Notes: generated from the letters alone by a model not told the origin. DNA of 64,000 bases from Microbacterium esteraromaticum (GCF_016907315.1 NZ_JAFBBS010000001.1:1-64000), one strand, 5' to 3'; shown: positions 8,485 through 17,064, counted from the first letter of the stretch. Made by a program: numbers and translations.

Positions 8485-8550
8485 TTCGGTCGCGGGTGTG
8501 CGACCCTTGTAGAGCCGCGCGTGCGCGGTGAGTCGATGAAGAGGACCCAC

Positions 8551-9285
8551 ATGACATCCGATGCCCCCGCGGCGATGATCCAGCCACCACAGCGGAGGCG
8601 AGGGGCACTGGTCTTCCTGAGGGATGTGCTGGTCATCATCCTCATCGCGGCGCTCGTGTCGTTCGTCGTCAAGACCTTCGTGATCCGCTCGTTCTACATC
8701 CCGTCGGGATCGATGGAGCGCACGCTGCTCGTGAACGACCGCATTCTCGTCGACGAGCTGACTCCGCGGTGGAGCGGCTACGACCGCGGCGACGTCGTGG
8801 TCTTCAAGGACCCGGGCGGCTGGCTGCCGTCGGCACCGCAGACCCCGGCACGCCCTCCGCTCGTCGAAGCCGTCGACTGGGCGCTCACCTTCGTGGGGAT
8901 CTCGACGACCGACGCGCAGGACCACCTCGTGAAGCGGGTCATCGGCATGCCGGGCGACCACGTCGTGTGCTGCAACGCGCTCGGCCAGACCACCGTCAAC
9001 GGTTCGCCGATCAACGAGCTCGGCTACCTCAATCTGCCCGAGGGCGACACGGCGGCGTCGAACGCCGAGTTCGACGTCACGGTGCCTGAGGACCGTATCT
9101 GGGTCATGGGCGACAACCGGGATCGCTCGCAGGACTCCCGCGCGCACCAGGATCTGCCGGGCGGAGGTTTCGTGCCGCTCGAGAACGTCGTGGGGCGCGC
9201 GTTCCTCACCACCTGGCCCCTCGACAGATTCGGGCCGATCGACACGCACGACGACGTGTTCCGCGCCGTGCCCGATCCGGAATGA
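8551..9285 (+). CDS. lepB: Signal peptidase I
   Basis: Cleaves signal peptides of exported proteins at the outer face of the membrane. From ATG 8551 (AGAGGA 5-6 bases upstream) the 244-residue protein has one transmembrane segment (about residues 21-43), the catalytic serine S54 in YIPSGSM, the general-base lysine K128 in HLVKRVIGMPGD, and box E GDNRDRSQDSR near the C-terminus. Two earlier in-frame starts (GTG 8521, ATG 8536) would add 10 or 5 residues. The stop overlaps the rnhB start by 4 bases (ATGA), implying coupled translation. Confidence 0.95.
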   Translation: MTSDAPAAMIQPPQRRRGALVFLRDVLVIILIAALVSFVVKTFVIRSFYIPSGSMERTLLVNDRILVDELTPRWSGYDRGDVVVFKDPGGWLPSAPQTPARPPLVEAVDWALTFVGISTTDAQDHLVKRVIGMPGDHVVCCNALGQTTVNGSPINELGYLNLPEGDTAASNAEFDVTVPEDRIWVMGDNRDRSQDSRAHQDLPGGGFVPLENVVGRAFLTTWPLDRFGPIDTHDDVFRAVPDPE

Positions 9286-9941
9286 CCGTGGTCGCCCCGA
9301 CGCTCGCCCTCGAGCGCCGGCTGCTCAAGGAGTTCGACCTGATCATCGCGCTCGACGAGGTCGGCAGGGGAGCGCTGGCCGGCCCTGTGGCGGTCGGCGC
9401 GGCCGTGATGGATGCCGCAGGCTCGCGTCGTCGGGTGCCCGAGGGCCTCCGCGACTCGAAGATGATCACTGAGAAGCGCCGGCCCGCCATGGCCGAGCGA
9501 GCGAGCAGCTGGGTGCCGCTGTCGGCCGTGGGCTGGTCGACTGCCGCCGAGATCGACGAAGTGGGCATCATGCGCGCCCTGGGGCTCGCCGCCTCGCGCG
9601 CTCTGCAGGCCGTCGTCGACGCGGGCGCGAACCTGGAGCGGACCCTGGTGATCCTCGACGGCAACCACGACTACGTCTCCCGGGTGCATCCCGTGCCGCT
9701 CACCGTCCGCACCGTCATCAAGGGCGACCGCGACTGCGCCTCGGTGTCGGCGGCATCGGTCATCGCGAAGGTCGCACGCGACACGCACATGGCGGCGCTG
9801 CATCCCGAGCATCCCGACTACCAATGGGACCGCAACAAGGGCTATGCGAGCCTCGAGCATCGGCAGGCGATCCGCGAACGCGGGCTCTCGCCGCTGCACC
9901 GGGCGTCGTGGGCGATCGCAGACGCGCCGACCCTGTTCTGA
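9282..9941 (+). CDS. rnhB: Ribonuclease HII
   Basis: Removes single ribonucleotides and RNA-DNA hybrids from DNA. The 219-residue product has the metal-binding DEVGRGALAGP motif (D25, E26), VILDGNHDYV in the middle and SAASVIAKVARD after it, all RNase HII signatures. Its ATG is embedded in the lepB stop, so the two are co-expressed. It is followed by DUF2469, the same order as in many actinobacteria. Confidence 0.96.
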   Translation: MTVVAPTLALERRLLKEFDLIIALDEVGRGALAGPVAVGAAVMDAAGSRRRVPEGLRDSKMITEKRRPAMAERASSWVPLSAVGWSTAAEIDEVGIMRALGLAASRALQAVVDAGANLERTLVILDGNHDYVSRVHPVPLTVRTVIKGDRDCASVSAASVIAKVARDTHMAALHPEHPDYQWDRNKGYASLEHRQAIRERGLSPLHRASWAIADAPTLF

Positions 9942-9969
9942 CGAATCCGCATTCGGCCCCGGGTGCTCA

Positions 9970-9984
9970 TAGGATGGAGTCATC
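9970..9984 (+). promoter_or_regulatory. Predicted near-leaderless promoter of the DUF2469 gene
   Basis: TAGGAT (9970-9975) then 9 bases to ATG 9985, leaving a leader of at most 2-3 bases. Confidence 0.45.
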
Positions 9985-10311
9985 ATGGATGAGGATGCCT
10001 TCGACGATTACGACCGCGAGCTCGAACTCGCGCTTTTCCGCGAGTACCGCGACGTCGTCGGACAGTTCCAGTACGTCGTCGAGACCGAGCGCCGGTTCTA
10101 TCTCGCCAACGAGGTGAACGTTGTACGTCGTGACACAGAGCACGACTTCTACTTCGAGATCTCCATGACCGACGTGTGGGTGTGGGACATCTATCGCGCC
10201 GATCGCTTCGTCAAGGCTGTGCGCGTGCTGACCTTCAAGGACGTCAACGTCGAGGAGCTGCAGCGACGCGAGTTCGAACTGCCTGAAGAGCTGTCGCTCG
10301 ACGGCAAGTGA
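9985..10311 (+). CDS. DUF2469 family protein
   Basis: A 108-residue actinobacterial conserved protein, recognised by its acidic N-terminus (MDEDAFDDYDRELELALFRE) and the VNVVRRDTEHDFYFEISM and VWVWDIYRADRFVKAVRVLT stretches. No function is established that I can cite. The many acidic and aromatic residues and lack of a signal peptide suggest a soluble cytosolic protein. It follows rnhB in this and related genomes, which hints at a link with replication or envelope genes, but that is only context. Confidence 0.9.
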   Translation: MDEDAFDDYDRELELALFREYRDVVGQFQYVVETERRFYLANEVNVVRRDTEHDFYFEISMTDVWVWDIYRADRFVKAVRVLTFKDVNVEELQRREFELPEELSLDGK

Positions 10312-10314
10312 CTT

Positions 10315-10335
10315 CTGTCCCCAGTTCGGGGACAG
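10315..10335 (+). terminator. Hairpin after the DUF2469 gene
   Basis: CTGTCCCC, 5-base loop AGTTC, GGGGACAG: a perfect 8-bp stem four bases past the stop. No T-run follows, so termination strength is uncertain. Confidence 0.55.
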
Positions 10336-10391
10336 GAACGAGTTGTCCCCACGCGGTGTGAGGACGAGCTGGCCGCGTCGGCGGCGGACGC

Positions 10392-10403
10392 CAGGCTGTC
10401 GTC
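10392..10403 (+). promoter_or_regulatory. Predicted leaderless promoter of yraN
   Basis: CAGGCT (10392-10397), GTCGTC, then ATG 10404; no ribosome binding site is visible. Confidence 0.4.
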
Positions 10404-10766
10404 ATGGCAGCGAAAGACGAGTTCGGGCGGGCGGGCGAAGAGCGCGCGGCACAGCACCTGGAGGCACTCGGCTACGAGATCCTCGAGCGCAATTGGCGCT
10501 GTGCGCAGGGTGAGATAGACCTCATCGCGGCGCGGGGCGATCTGCTCTGCGTGATCGAGGTCAAGACACGCCGGTCGGACCGCTTCGGCCACCCCTTCGA
10601 AGCGGTCGACGAACGCAAGCGACGCCGTCTCTGGCGGCTCGCCTTCGCCTGGGCGGAGGCGCACCCCGATATCGCGCGAGGCCGACCTCTGCGCCTCGAG
10701 GCGATCGGCCTGACGGGCGCCGAACCAGCGGATGCCCGACTCGAGCACCTCGACGATCTGCGATGA
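10404..10766 (+). CDS. YraN/UPF0102 endonuclease-fold protein
   Basis: A 120-residue protein of the UPF0102 family with a restriction-endonuclease-like core: GEIDLIAARGDLLCVIEVKTR carries the D...E-V-K arrangement of that fold, preceded by GRAGEERAAQHLEALGY. Family members are thought to act in DNA processing, and the gene is almost always beside comM and dprA, but the activity is not settled. Its last 4 bases overlap the comM start (ATGA), so it heads a yraN-comM-dprA operon. Confidence 0.92.
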   Translation: MAAKDEFGRAGEERAAQHLEALGYEILERNWRCAQGEIDLIAARGDLLCVIEVKTRRSDRFGHPFEAVDERKRRRLWRLAFAWAEAHPDIARGRPLRLEAIGLTGAEPADARLEHLDDLR

Positions 10767-12292
10767 GCACCGCGCGCACGTGGGCGGTGGCTCTGACCGG
10801 CGTCGACGGACACATGGTGGAGGTCGAGGCAGACCTCAGCAGCCAGACACCGGGGTTCCAGATCATCGGCCTGCCGGATAAGGCACTGGGCGAGGCAGCA
10901 CAGCGCGTGCGCAATGCCTGCGTGAACGCGGGACTGGACTTCCCGCGGCGGCACCTCACAGTGAACCTCTCTCCTGCCAACCTGCCGAAGGCCGGCAGCG
11001 GGTTCGACCTGAGCATCGCTGTCGCAACACTCGCCACCACCGGAGCCCTGCGCCGGGATTCGGTGCGCTCCACCGTTCACGTCGGCGAACTCGGGCTCGA
11101 CGGCCGCCTGAGGCCCGTGCCCGGAGTGCTGCCTGCGGTCTACGCGGCCGCTCGCGCCGGATTCACCAAGGTGATCGTGCCGTATGCGAACGCGGCCGAG
11201 GCTCGGCTCGTGCCCGGTGTCGAGGTCCATGCAGCGGCGTCTCTCGCCGAGGTCGCCGTGTCACACGGTGCTGACATCGAGGTGCGTGACACCGACCCCG
11301 TTCACACCGCTCCGCGCGCTGTACCGAGCGATGAGACGCTCGACCTTGCCGAGGTGATCGGCCAGGACGAGGCTGTCGATGCGCTGATCACCGCGGCGGC
11401 GGGCGGGCACCACATGATGCTGAGCGGACCACCCGGTGCAGGCAAGACCATGCTCGCGCGGCGACTGCCGGGGATACTCCCCGCGCTCACCGAGGGCGAA
11501 GCGCTCGAGGTGGCTGCCATTCGCTCGCTCGCGGGTGAGGCTGTCACGCGCCTCGACTCCCTGCCGCCGTTCGAGGCGCCTCACCACACGGCGTCGGCCG
11601 CGGCGCTGGTCGGCGGTGGCTCACGCAGCCCCCGTCCTGGGGCCATCGTCCGCGCGCATCGCGGGGTCCTCTTCCTGGACGAGACGCCGGAGTTCCCACG
11701 TTCCGCGCTCGATGCGCTGCGACAGCCGTTGGAGAGCGGCCGAATCGAGATCATCCGCGCCGGGTTCGCGACGGCGTTCCCCGCACGATTCCAGCTGATC
11801 CTCGCGATGAACCCCTGTCCGTGCGGTAACTACGGGGTACGCGGTGCCGAGTGCATGTGCCCGCCTATGGCGATCCGCCGGTACGCGGGCCGGTTGTCTG
11901 GGCCGCTGCGCGACCGGGTCGACATCGACCTGCAGGTGGCTCGCGTCGCTGCGGCCCGTGCAACCTCCGATGAGCGCTCAGGGGTGTCGACCGCAGACGC
12001 CCGGGAGCGGGTGACCGTTGCGAGGTCGGTCGCTGCCGAGCGATGGCGGGGCACCCCCTGGCGGCTCAATGCAGAGGTGCCGGGGGAGCGGCTGAGGCAG
12101 GGGGCGCTGCGTCTGCCTTCGGCGGTGCGCGCGCCTCTCGACCGCGCCCTGGAACGGGGCAGCGTCACCCTGCGCGCCTACGACCGGGTGCTGCGCATCG
12201 CATGGACTCTGAGCGATCTGGCAGGGCTGTCGTCGCCCGGCGGCGATCAGCTCGGACACGCGCTCTTCCTCAAGAAAGGACTGCTGGCATGA
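10763..12292 (+). CDS. comM: YifB/ComM-type Mg-chelatase-like AAA+ ATPase
   Basis: A 509-residue AAA+ protein. The N-terminal Lon-substrate-binding-like domain (GLPDKALGEAAQRVRNA, then NLSPANLPKAGSGFDL) leads to Walker A GPPGAGKT at residues 222-229, Walker B VLFLDETPEF, and MNPCPCGNYG typical of the family. ComM is a hexameric helicase that drives branch migration during natural transformation in some proteobacteria; in actinobacteria the role is inferred. Its start and stop overlap yraN and dprA by 4 bases each, tying it to DNA uptake or recombination. Confidence 0.93.
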   Translation: MSTARTWAVALTGVDGHMVEVEADLSSQTPGFQIIGLPDKALGEAAQRVRNACVNAGLDFPRRHLTVNLSPANLPKAGSGFDLSIAVATLATTGALRRDSVRSTVHVGELGLDGRLRPVPGVLPAVYAAARAGFTKVIVPYANAAEARLVPGVEVHAAASLAEVAVSHGADIEVRDTDPVHTAPRAVPSDETLDLAEVIGQDEAVDALITAAAGGHHMMLSGPPGAGKTMLARRLPGILPALTEGEALEVAAIRSLAGEAVTRLDSLPPFEAPHHTASAAALVGGGSRSPRPGAIVRAHRGVLFLDETPEFPRSALDALRQPLESGRIEIIRAGFATAFPARFQLILAMNPCPCGNYGVRGAECMCPPMAIRRYAGRLSGPLRDRVDIDLQVARVAAARATSDERSGVSTADARERVTVARSVAAERWRGTPWRLNAEVPGERLRQGALRLPSAVRAPLDRALERGSVTLRAYDRVLRIAWTLSDLAGLSSPGGDQLGHALFLKKGLLA

Positions 12293-13467
12293 TCGATTCC
12301 GCACGGTGCGAACTCATCGACGATTCGGAGCTCACGGCAGCGGCTCGGCTGACGCGGCCCGACGTCGAGGCCACCGAGGTCGCCGCTCGTGTCGCGTGGT
12401 CGGTGCTGGTGGAGCCGGGCGACGGAGTGGCCGGCGCGCTCGTCCAGGCTCTCGGCGCCGCCGGGGCGCTGCGTACGGCGTTCGGCGACCTCGACCTCGT
12501 GCCACCAGGTGTGGTGGCCCCGCGCGCCCTGAAAGAGGCGATGGCGCGGTGGCGGCCGCGTGCCCATCCACGGGCCGTACGCGATGCCCTGCTCGCGGCG
12601 CACAGCGTCGGGGCCCGACTGCTGCTGCCGGGTGATGAGCTGTGGCCGGACGGCCTCCGCGATCTCGATGCACATCAGCCCGTGCTTCTCTGGGCCCGCG
12701 GAGATGCTGACGTGCTGCGCGCTTCGACGGCCGCAGCTGTCGTCGGGGCGCGAGCCGCCACATCGTACGGCGAGGCCATCGCGGGCGATATCGCCGGTGA
12801 CCTCGCAACAGGGGGCGCCCTCGTGGTGTCGGGTGGTGCCTACGGCATAGACGGGGCGGCGCATCGCGCCGCGCTGGGTGTCGGCGGGACGACAGCCGCC
12901 TACCTCGCCGGTGGAGTGGATCGGGCATATCCCGTCGGCCATCAGCAGCTCTTCGACCGGATCCAGCAGTCAGGCGTCGTTCTCAGCGAGGTGCCCTGTG
13001 GCTCGGCACCCACCAAGTGGAGGTTCCTCGCGAGGAACAGGCTCATCGCCGCCGCAAGTCTGGCCACCGTCGTGGTCGAGGCAGGCTGGCGCAGCGGGAC
13101 TCTCAACACGGCGGGTCATGCGTCATCGCTGGGGCGGCCGCTCGGGGCGGTGCCGGGGCCCGTCACGTCGGCCGCGTCGGCAGGATGTCATCGGCTGCTG
13201 CGCGAGTTCGACGCGGTGTGCGTCACGAACGCGCAGGACGTGCGTGAACTGTGGGGAGAAGCGGATGCTTCGTATGTGGCGCCCCCGCCACCGGATCATG
13301 ACCGCACGCGGATGCTGGATGCGATGAGCATGCGCACCCCACGCGAGCCCGCTGACATCGCACGTCGCAGTGGGCTCTCCATCGAGCGCGCTCGCTCCCA
13401 GCTCGGGCTCATGGCACTTGACGGCGTCGTCGCGCAGCGCGACGACGGGTGGGTGCGCCGACAGTGA
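12289..13467 (+). CDS. dprA: DNA-processing protein DprA
   Basis: Loads RecA on single-stranded DNA entering the cell. From ATG 12289 the 392-residue product contains the Rossmann-like DprA core: AAVVGARAATSYGEAI, LVVSGGAYGIDGAAHRAAL, LAGGVDRAYP, and RNRLIAAASLATVVVEAG with GTLNTAGHA. A C-terminal winged-helix region (RTPREPADIARRSGLSIERA) ends the protein. The start lies in the comM stop (ATGA). It is followed by xerC. The presence of comM and dprA does not by itself show competence, since no uptake pore gene is in the window. Confidence 0.94.
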   Translation: MIDSARCELIDDSELTAAARLTRPDVEATEVAARVAWSVLVEPGDGVAGALVQALGAAGALRTAFGDLDLVPPGVVAPRALKEAMARWRPRAHPRAVRDALLAAHSVGARLLLPGDELWPDGLRDLDAHQPVLLWARGDADVLRASTAAAVVGARAATSYGEAIAGDIAGDLATGGALVVSGGAYGIDGAAHRAALGVGGTTAAYLAGGVDRAYPVGHQQLFDRIQQSGVVLSEVPCGSAPTKWRFLARNRLIAAASLATVVVEAGWRSGTLNTAGHASSLGRPLGAVPGPVTSAASAGCHRLLREFDAVCVTNAQDVRELWGEADASYVAPPPPDHDRTRMLDAMSMRTPREPADIARRSGLSIERARSQLGLMALDGVVAQRDDGWVRRQ

Positions 13468-13510
13468 CAGCGGCTCCGGCGCGTCAACGGGCGTGGGGCC
13501 AGGTGAGCGG

Positions 13511-13522
13511 CATGCTGGTGCT
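13511..13522 (+). promoter_or_regulatory. Possible leaderless promoter of xerC
   Basis: CATGCT (13511-13516), GGTGCT, then GTG 13523. The hexamer is a weaker match, but the 6-base gap equals that at other genes and supports this start. Confidence 0.3.
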
Positions 13523-14425
13523 GTGCGGTATGAGAGCGCGGTGACGTCCTTCACGTCGTACCTGGAGCAGGTGCGCCGGCTGTCGACGGCCACCGTCCGC
13601 GCATACCGCTCGGATCTGGCGGATCTGGGGGCGGTGACGGGAGACGTCGATCTGCGCGACGTCGATCTCGAGCTGCTGCGTGAATGGCTCTGGCGCGCGA
13701 CCCAGCGTGGCGATGCGCGGTCGACGATGGCCAGACGCGCCGCTGCCGCCCGTTCCTTCTTCGGGTGGGCGCACGAGAGCGAGCTCATCGCCGTCGACCC
13801 GAGCCTGCGCCTCGTGACCCCGAAGCGCGCCAAGACGCTCCCCGTCGTCGCCTCGAAGGAAGGCATGCGCCAACTGCTCGATGAGCGGGCGGCGGCTGCA
13901 GCAGACGGCGACCCTGTCGCTCTGCGCGACCACGCGATCCTCGAACTGCTGTACGGCACCGGTGTCCGCGTCTCGGAGCTCTGCGGCGTCGACGTCGACG
14001 ACGTCGACCTCGAACGTCGCACCGCGCGTGTACTGGGCAAAGGCTCGAGGGAACGGGTGGTGCCCTTCGGCACCCCGGCCGCCGAGGCCGTGGGTGCCTA
14101 CATGACGAGAGGACGCCCGGCCCTGGCCGCGCGAGCCGAGCGCGCGACACCCGCCCTGTTCCTGGGCGCCCGCGGCGCGCGCATGGGGACGCGCGCCGTC
14201 TACGCCCTGGTCGCGCGTGTGCTGAGTCCGATCGTCGGCGCCGAGCACATAGGGCCTCACGCTCTCCGTCACTCCGCAGCGACCCACCTGCTCGACGGCG
14301 GCGCGGATCTCCGCGCTGTCCAGGAGATCCTGGGGCACGCGAGCCTCGGCACGACCCAGATCTACACGCACGTGTCAGCCGAGCGCCTGCTGGACGGCTA
14401 TCGCCTCGCGCATCCACGCGCCTGA
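13523..14425 (+). CDS. xerC: Tyrosine recombinase XerC
   Basis: Resolves chromosome dimers at dif with XerD. The 300-residue product has an N-terminal SAM-like DNA-binding domain and a C-terminal catalytic domain with the full set R149 (GTGVRVSEL), K173 (LGKGSRER), H246 and R249 (HALRHSAATH), H272 (LGHASLGTTQ) and Y281 (IYTHV). GTG 13523 gives the normal Xer length; GTG 13541 is an alternative. The position after dprA and before the rpsB block is the standard chromosomal place of xerC in Micrococcales, which argues against a phage integrase. Confidence 0.93.
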   Translation: MRYESAVTSFTSYLEQVRRLSTATVRAYRSDLADLGAVTGDVDLRDVDLELLREWLWRATQRGDARSTMARRAAAARSFFGWAHESELIAVDPSLRLVTPKRAKTLPVVASKEGMRQLLDERAAAAADGDPVALRDHAILELLYGTGVRVSELCGVDVDDVDLERRTARVLGKGSRERVVPFGTPAAEAVGAYMTRGRPALAARAERATPALFLGARGARMGTRAVYALVARVLSPIVGAEHIGPHALRHSAATHLLDGGADLRAVQEILGHASLGTTQIYTHVSAERLLDGYRLAHPRA

Positions 14426-14453
14426 CCGCTCACGACGAGATCGTCCGATCGCA

Positions 14454-14951
14454 TCAGCCCTGACAGCACGGCAGCAGGATCGCCCGGGGAATCGATCCGA
14501 ACAGCGGCAGAGGGTTGATGTAGTCGCCCTCCAGGCGCACGCCGACGTGAACGGCCCCGCGCACGGTGTGGCCGCCATCCGCGACCACGCCGAGCGGATC
14601 GCCGGCCGACACGGAGTCGCCTGGGGACAGGTCCGACGTCACCGGCTCCCAGGTGCTCACATGCCCGCCGCCGTGGTCGATCGTGAGGAGGGGACGATCG
14701 ACCACCACGCCCCGGAACGCGACCACGCCTGCTGCGGGCGCCAGCACCTCCGTCCCCGGACTCGCTGAGACGTCCATCCCGCGGTGCCCAGGGCCGTAGT
14801 CGTGCGCGGGTGCCTGGAACGGCTCCGTCACAGATCGCGGCCCGGACGTCGGCCAGCGCCACGGATAACCGGGCGCCGTCGGCGAACCGCCTGCACCTCC
14901 GCTGAGCGAGAGCCCGAGGGAGAGCAGGAGAGCGACGAAGCGAATGCGCAT
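14454..14951 (-). CDS. Secreted M23-family peptidase-like protein
   Basis: A 165-residue exported protein: the signal sequence at residues 1-23 (MRIRFVALLLSLGLSLSGG) is followed by one LytM/M23 domain. HRGMD supplies the first zinc ligands (H and D), LLTIDHGGGHVSTWEP the central strand, and VRGAVHVGVRLEGDYINPL the last. In active M23 enzymes this last strand reads HxH; here the alignment gives A-V-H, so the first His, usually catalytic, is missing. It may be a non-hydrolytic activator or cell-wall binder, or use another residue. ATG 14951 directly precedes the signal peptide. It converges with xerC and is divergent from rpsB. Confidence 0.85.
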   Translation of the reverse strand: MRIRFVALLLSLGLSLSGGAGGSPTAPGYPWRWPTSGPRSVTEPFQAPAHDYGPGHRGMDVSASPGTEVLAPAAGVVAFRGVVVDRPLLTIDHGGGHVSTWEPVTSDLSPGDSVSAGDPLGVVADGGHTVRGAVHVGVRLEGDYINPLPLFGSIPRAILLPCCQG

Positions 14952-14986
14952 GTGTACACACTCTCCGACCGATCGGATCGATCGGT
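14951..14986. promoter_or_regulatory. Two palindromes upstream of the M23 gene
   Basis: TGTGTACACA (14951-14960) is a perfect 10-bp palindrome touching the start codon, and ACCGATCG-GAT-CGATCGGT (14968-14986) is an 8-bp inverted repeat. They could be operators or, on the minus strand, a leader hairpin before the GGAGAG ribosome site. No binding protein can be named. Confidence 0.4.
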
Positions 14987-15062
14987 GCGCGAGCGCCGGC
15001 GACCGTGGAGAACTCGTGCATTCCGGTGGATGTGCAGGACGTTCTCGCGCGGCGTCATCCTG

Positions 15063-15068
15063 TACACT
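15063..15068 (+). promoter_or_regulatory. Predicted rpsB -10 element
   Basis: TACACT in CCTGTACACTGGGG, about 180 bases before rpsB. The long leader contains a strong GCCGGTCG-GT-CGACCGGC inverted repeat at about 15185-15202, which could be a regulatory fold for S2. Confidence 0.45.
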
Positions 15069-15247
15069 GGGGGAGCACCTCGAAATCGGGGTGACTACGC
15101 GTGCCCACAGCGACTCCGGTCGTGGCATCCACTCCCACAGGTCCCGCTCTCTGAGCGGGCGGGCGTGTGCCGGGCACCAGGAATGCCGGTCGGTCGACCG
15201 GCGAATCAACCTCAACGACGCGAGAGCGTCAGAACAAGGAGACGACC

Positions 15248-16138
15248 ATGGCTGTGGTCACCATCCGCCAGCTGCTCGACAGCGGCGTTCACTTCGGACA
15301 CCAGACCCGCCGGTGGAACCCGAAGGTGAAGCGCTTCATCCTGACCGAGCGCTCGGGCATCCACATCATCGACCTGCAGCAGTCGCTGTCGTACATCGAC
15401 CAGGCCTACGACTTCGTCAAGGAGACCGTGGCCCGCGGCGGCACGATCCTGTTCGTCGGCACCAAGAAGCAGGCGCAGGAGATCCTCGCCGAGCAGGCAG
15501 ACCGCGTCGGTCAGCCGTACGTCAACCAGCGCTGGCTGGGTGGCCTCCTCACCAACTTCTCCACCATCGCGAAGCGTCTCGCTCGCATGAAGGAGCTCGA
15601 GGAGCTCGACTACGAGAACCCCGCAGCCTCGGGCTTCACGAAGAAGGAGCTGCTCCTCAAGAAGCGCGAGCTCGACAAGCTGCACAAGTCGCTCGGCGGC
15701 ATCCGCAACCTGTCGAAGACCCCCTCGGCCCTGTGGGTCGTCGACGCCAAGCGCGAGCACCTCGCCATCGACGAGGCCAAGAAGCTCGGGATCCCCGTCA
15801 TCGGCATCCTCGACACCAACGCCGACCCGGACGACTTCCAGTACCCGATCCCCGGCAACGACGACGCGATCCGCTCGGTCTCGCTGCTGACGCGCATCAT
15901 CGCCGACGCCGCCGCCGAGGGCCTGCAGCAGAAGCACAACCCCGACGCCGGCGACGCCGAGCCGCTCGCCGAGTGGGAGCAGGAGCTTCTGCAGGGCGAC
16001 GCCGAGGCAGCCGCTGAGGCTCCGGCCGCCGACGAGACCGCTGAGGCTCCGGCCGCCGACGAGACCGCTGAGGCCCCCGCCGCCGACGAGACCGCTGAGG
16101 TTCCGGCCGAGGCAGCCGTCGAGGCAGACGCCAAGTAA
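15248..16138 (+). CDS. rpsB: 30S ribosomal protein S2
   Basis: Binds the 30S subunit late and is needed for translation initiation through S1. The 296-residue product opens [19 protein letters not shown], with [23 protein letters not shown] and [14 protein letters not shown], all S2 hallmarks. AAGGAG lies 6 bases upstream of ATG 15248. The globular part ends near residue 250; the last 45 residues are an Ala/Glu/Asp-rich tail with three copies of a nine-residue unit. It forms an operon with tsf. Confidence 0.98.
   Translation: MAVVTIRQLLDSGVHFGHQTRRWNPKVKRFILTERSGIHIIDLQQSLSYIDQAYDFVKETVARGGTILFVGTKKQAQEILAEQADRVGQPYVNQRWLGGLLTNFSTIAKRLARMKELEELDYENPAASGFTKKELLLKKRELDKLHKSLGGIRNLSKTPSALWVVDAKREHLAIDEAKKLGIPVIGILDTNADPDDFQYPIPGNDDAIRSVSLLTRIIADAAAEGLQQKHNPDAGDAEPLAEWEQELLQGDAEAAAEAPAADETAEAPAADETAEAPAADETAEVPAEAAVEADAK
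16013..16102 (+). repeat. In-frame 27-bp tandem repeat in the rpsB 3' end
   Basis: Three consecutive 27-bp units (16013-16039, 16040-16066, 16067-16093) plus a partial fourth encode AEAPAADET repeats. Units 1 and 2 are identical; unit 3 differs at one codon. Such near-identical units suggest recent expansion by slippage. Confidence 0.9.
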
Positions 16139-16177
16139 GTCACCCCGCACACGTAGAGAAGCAAGGAGCCACTACAC

Positions 16178-17005
16178 ATGGCCAACTTCACCATCGCCGA
16201 CATCAAGGCGCTGCGCGAGCAGCTCGGCACCGGAATGGTCGACACCAAGAAGGCGCTCGAGGAGGCTGACGGAGACGTCGAGAAGGCGACCGAGATCCTC
16301 CGCCTCAAGGGTGCGAAAGGCAACGCGAAGCGTGCCGACCGCTCGACCAGTGAGGGACTCGTCGTCGCTCGCGAGATCGAGGGTGGCGTCACGCTGATCG
16401 AGCTCGCCTGCGAGACCGACTTCGTCGCGAAGAACGAGCGCTTCATCACGCTCGCCGAGAAGGTCGCCGACGCCGTCGCGGCCGTCGCAGCGGACTCGAT
16501 CGAGGCCGCTCTCGCCGCTCCGGCCGGCGACCAGACCGTCGAGCAGCTGATCTCCGACGAGGCAGCCATCATCGGCGAGAAGGTCGAGCTGCGTCGCGTG
16601 CGCACCATCACCGGCGACGCCGTCTCGGTGTACCTGCACCGCACCAGCAAGGACCTGCCGCCGCAGATCGGTGTGGTCGTCGCCTACAGCGGCTCGGACG
16701 CCGAGACCGCTCGCAGCATCGCCCAGCACATCTCGTTCGCCAACCCCTCGTACCTCACCCGTGAGGACGTCCCGGCTGCCGAGGTCGAGAAGGAGCGCGA
16801 GATCGTCACCGAGATCTCCCGCAACGAGGGCAAGCCCGAGGCTGCTCTGCCGAAGATCGTCGAGGGGCGCGTCACCGCTTACTTCAAGCAGGTCGCGCTT
16901 CTCGAGCAGGACTACGCGAAGGACAACAAGCTGTCCGTGGCCCAGGTTGCGAAGGCTGCCGGTATCACCGTCACCGACTTCGCCCGCTTCAAGGTCGGCG
17001 CGTAA
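16178..17005 (+). CDS. tsf: Elongation factor Ts
   Basis: Nucleotide-exchange factor that recycles EF-Tu from GDP to GTP form. The 275-residue product has the N-terminal UBA-like helix pair (ADIKALREQLGTGMVDTKKA), the EF-Tu contact motif ELACETDFVAKNERF, and the two core subdomains through to the C-terminus. AAGGAG precedes ATG 16178. It is 39 bases after rpsB, sharing its promoter, and is closed by a strong terminator. Confidence 0.98.
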   Translation: MANFTIADIKALREQLGTGMVDTKKALEEADGDVEKATEILRLKGAKGNAKRADRSTSEGLVVAREIEGGVTLIELACETDFVAKNERFITLAEKVADAVAAVAADSIEAALAAPAGDQTVEQLISDEAAIIGEKVELRRVRTITGDAVSVYLHRTSKDLPPQIGVVVAYSGSDAETARSIAQHISFANPSYLTREDVPAAEVEKEREIVTEISRNEGKPEAALPKIVEGRVTAYFKQVALLEQDYAKDNKLSVAQVAKAAGITVTDFARFKVGA

Positions 17006-17012
17006 CAACCTC

Positions 17013-17045
17013 AAGGGGGTTCGGATCTCTGATCCGAACCCCCTT
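17013..17045 (+). terminator. Rho-independent terminator of the rpsB-tsf operon
   Basis: AAGGGGGTTCGGATC, loop TCT, and its perfect 15-base complement, followed by CTTCTTCAT. It begins 8 bases after the tsf stop. Confidence 0.9.
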
Positions 17046-17064
17046 CTTCATGCCCAGAAGGCAC

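Noticed and set aside
13523..14425. Tyrosine recombinase as a phage or island integrase
   Set aside because: It sits in the conserved dprA-xerC-rpsB order, no att repeat or phage gene is near, and both tRNA genes in the window are intact and far away.
14952..15247. c-di-AMP or other known riboswitch in the M23-rpsB gap
   Set aside because: I see only short palindromes and one inverted repeat, not the conserved core of any riboswitch I can recognise.
16013..16102. Tandem repeat as a mobile or CRISPR element
   Set aside because: The repeats are in frame and code for a ribosomal protein tail.
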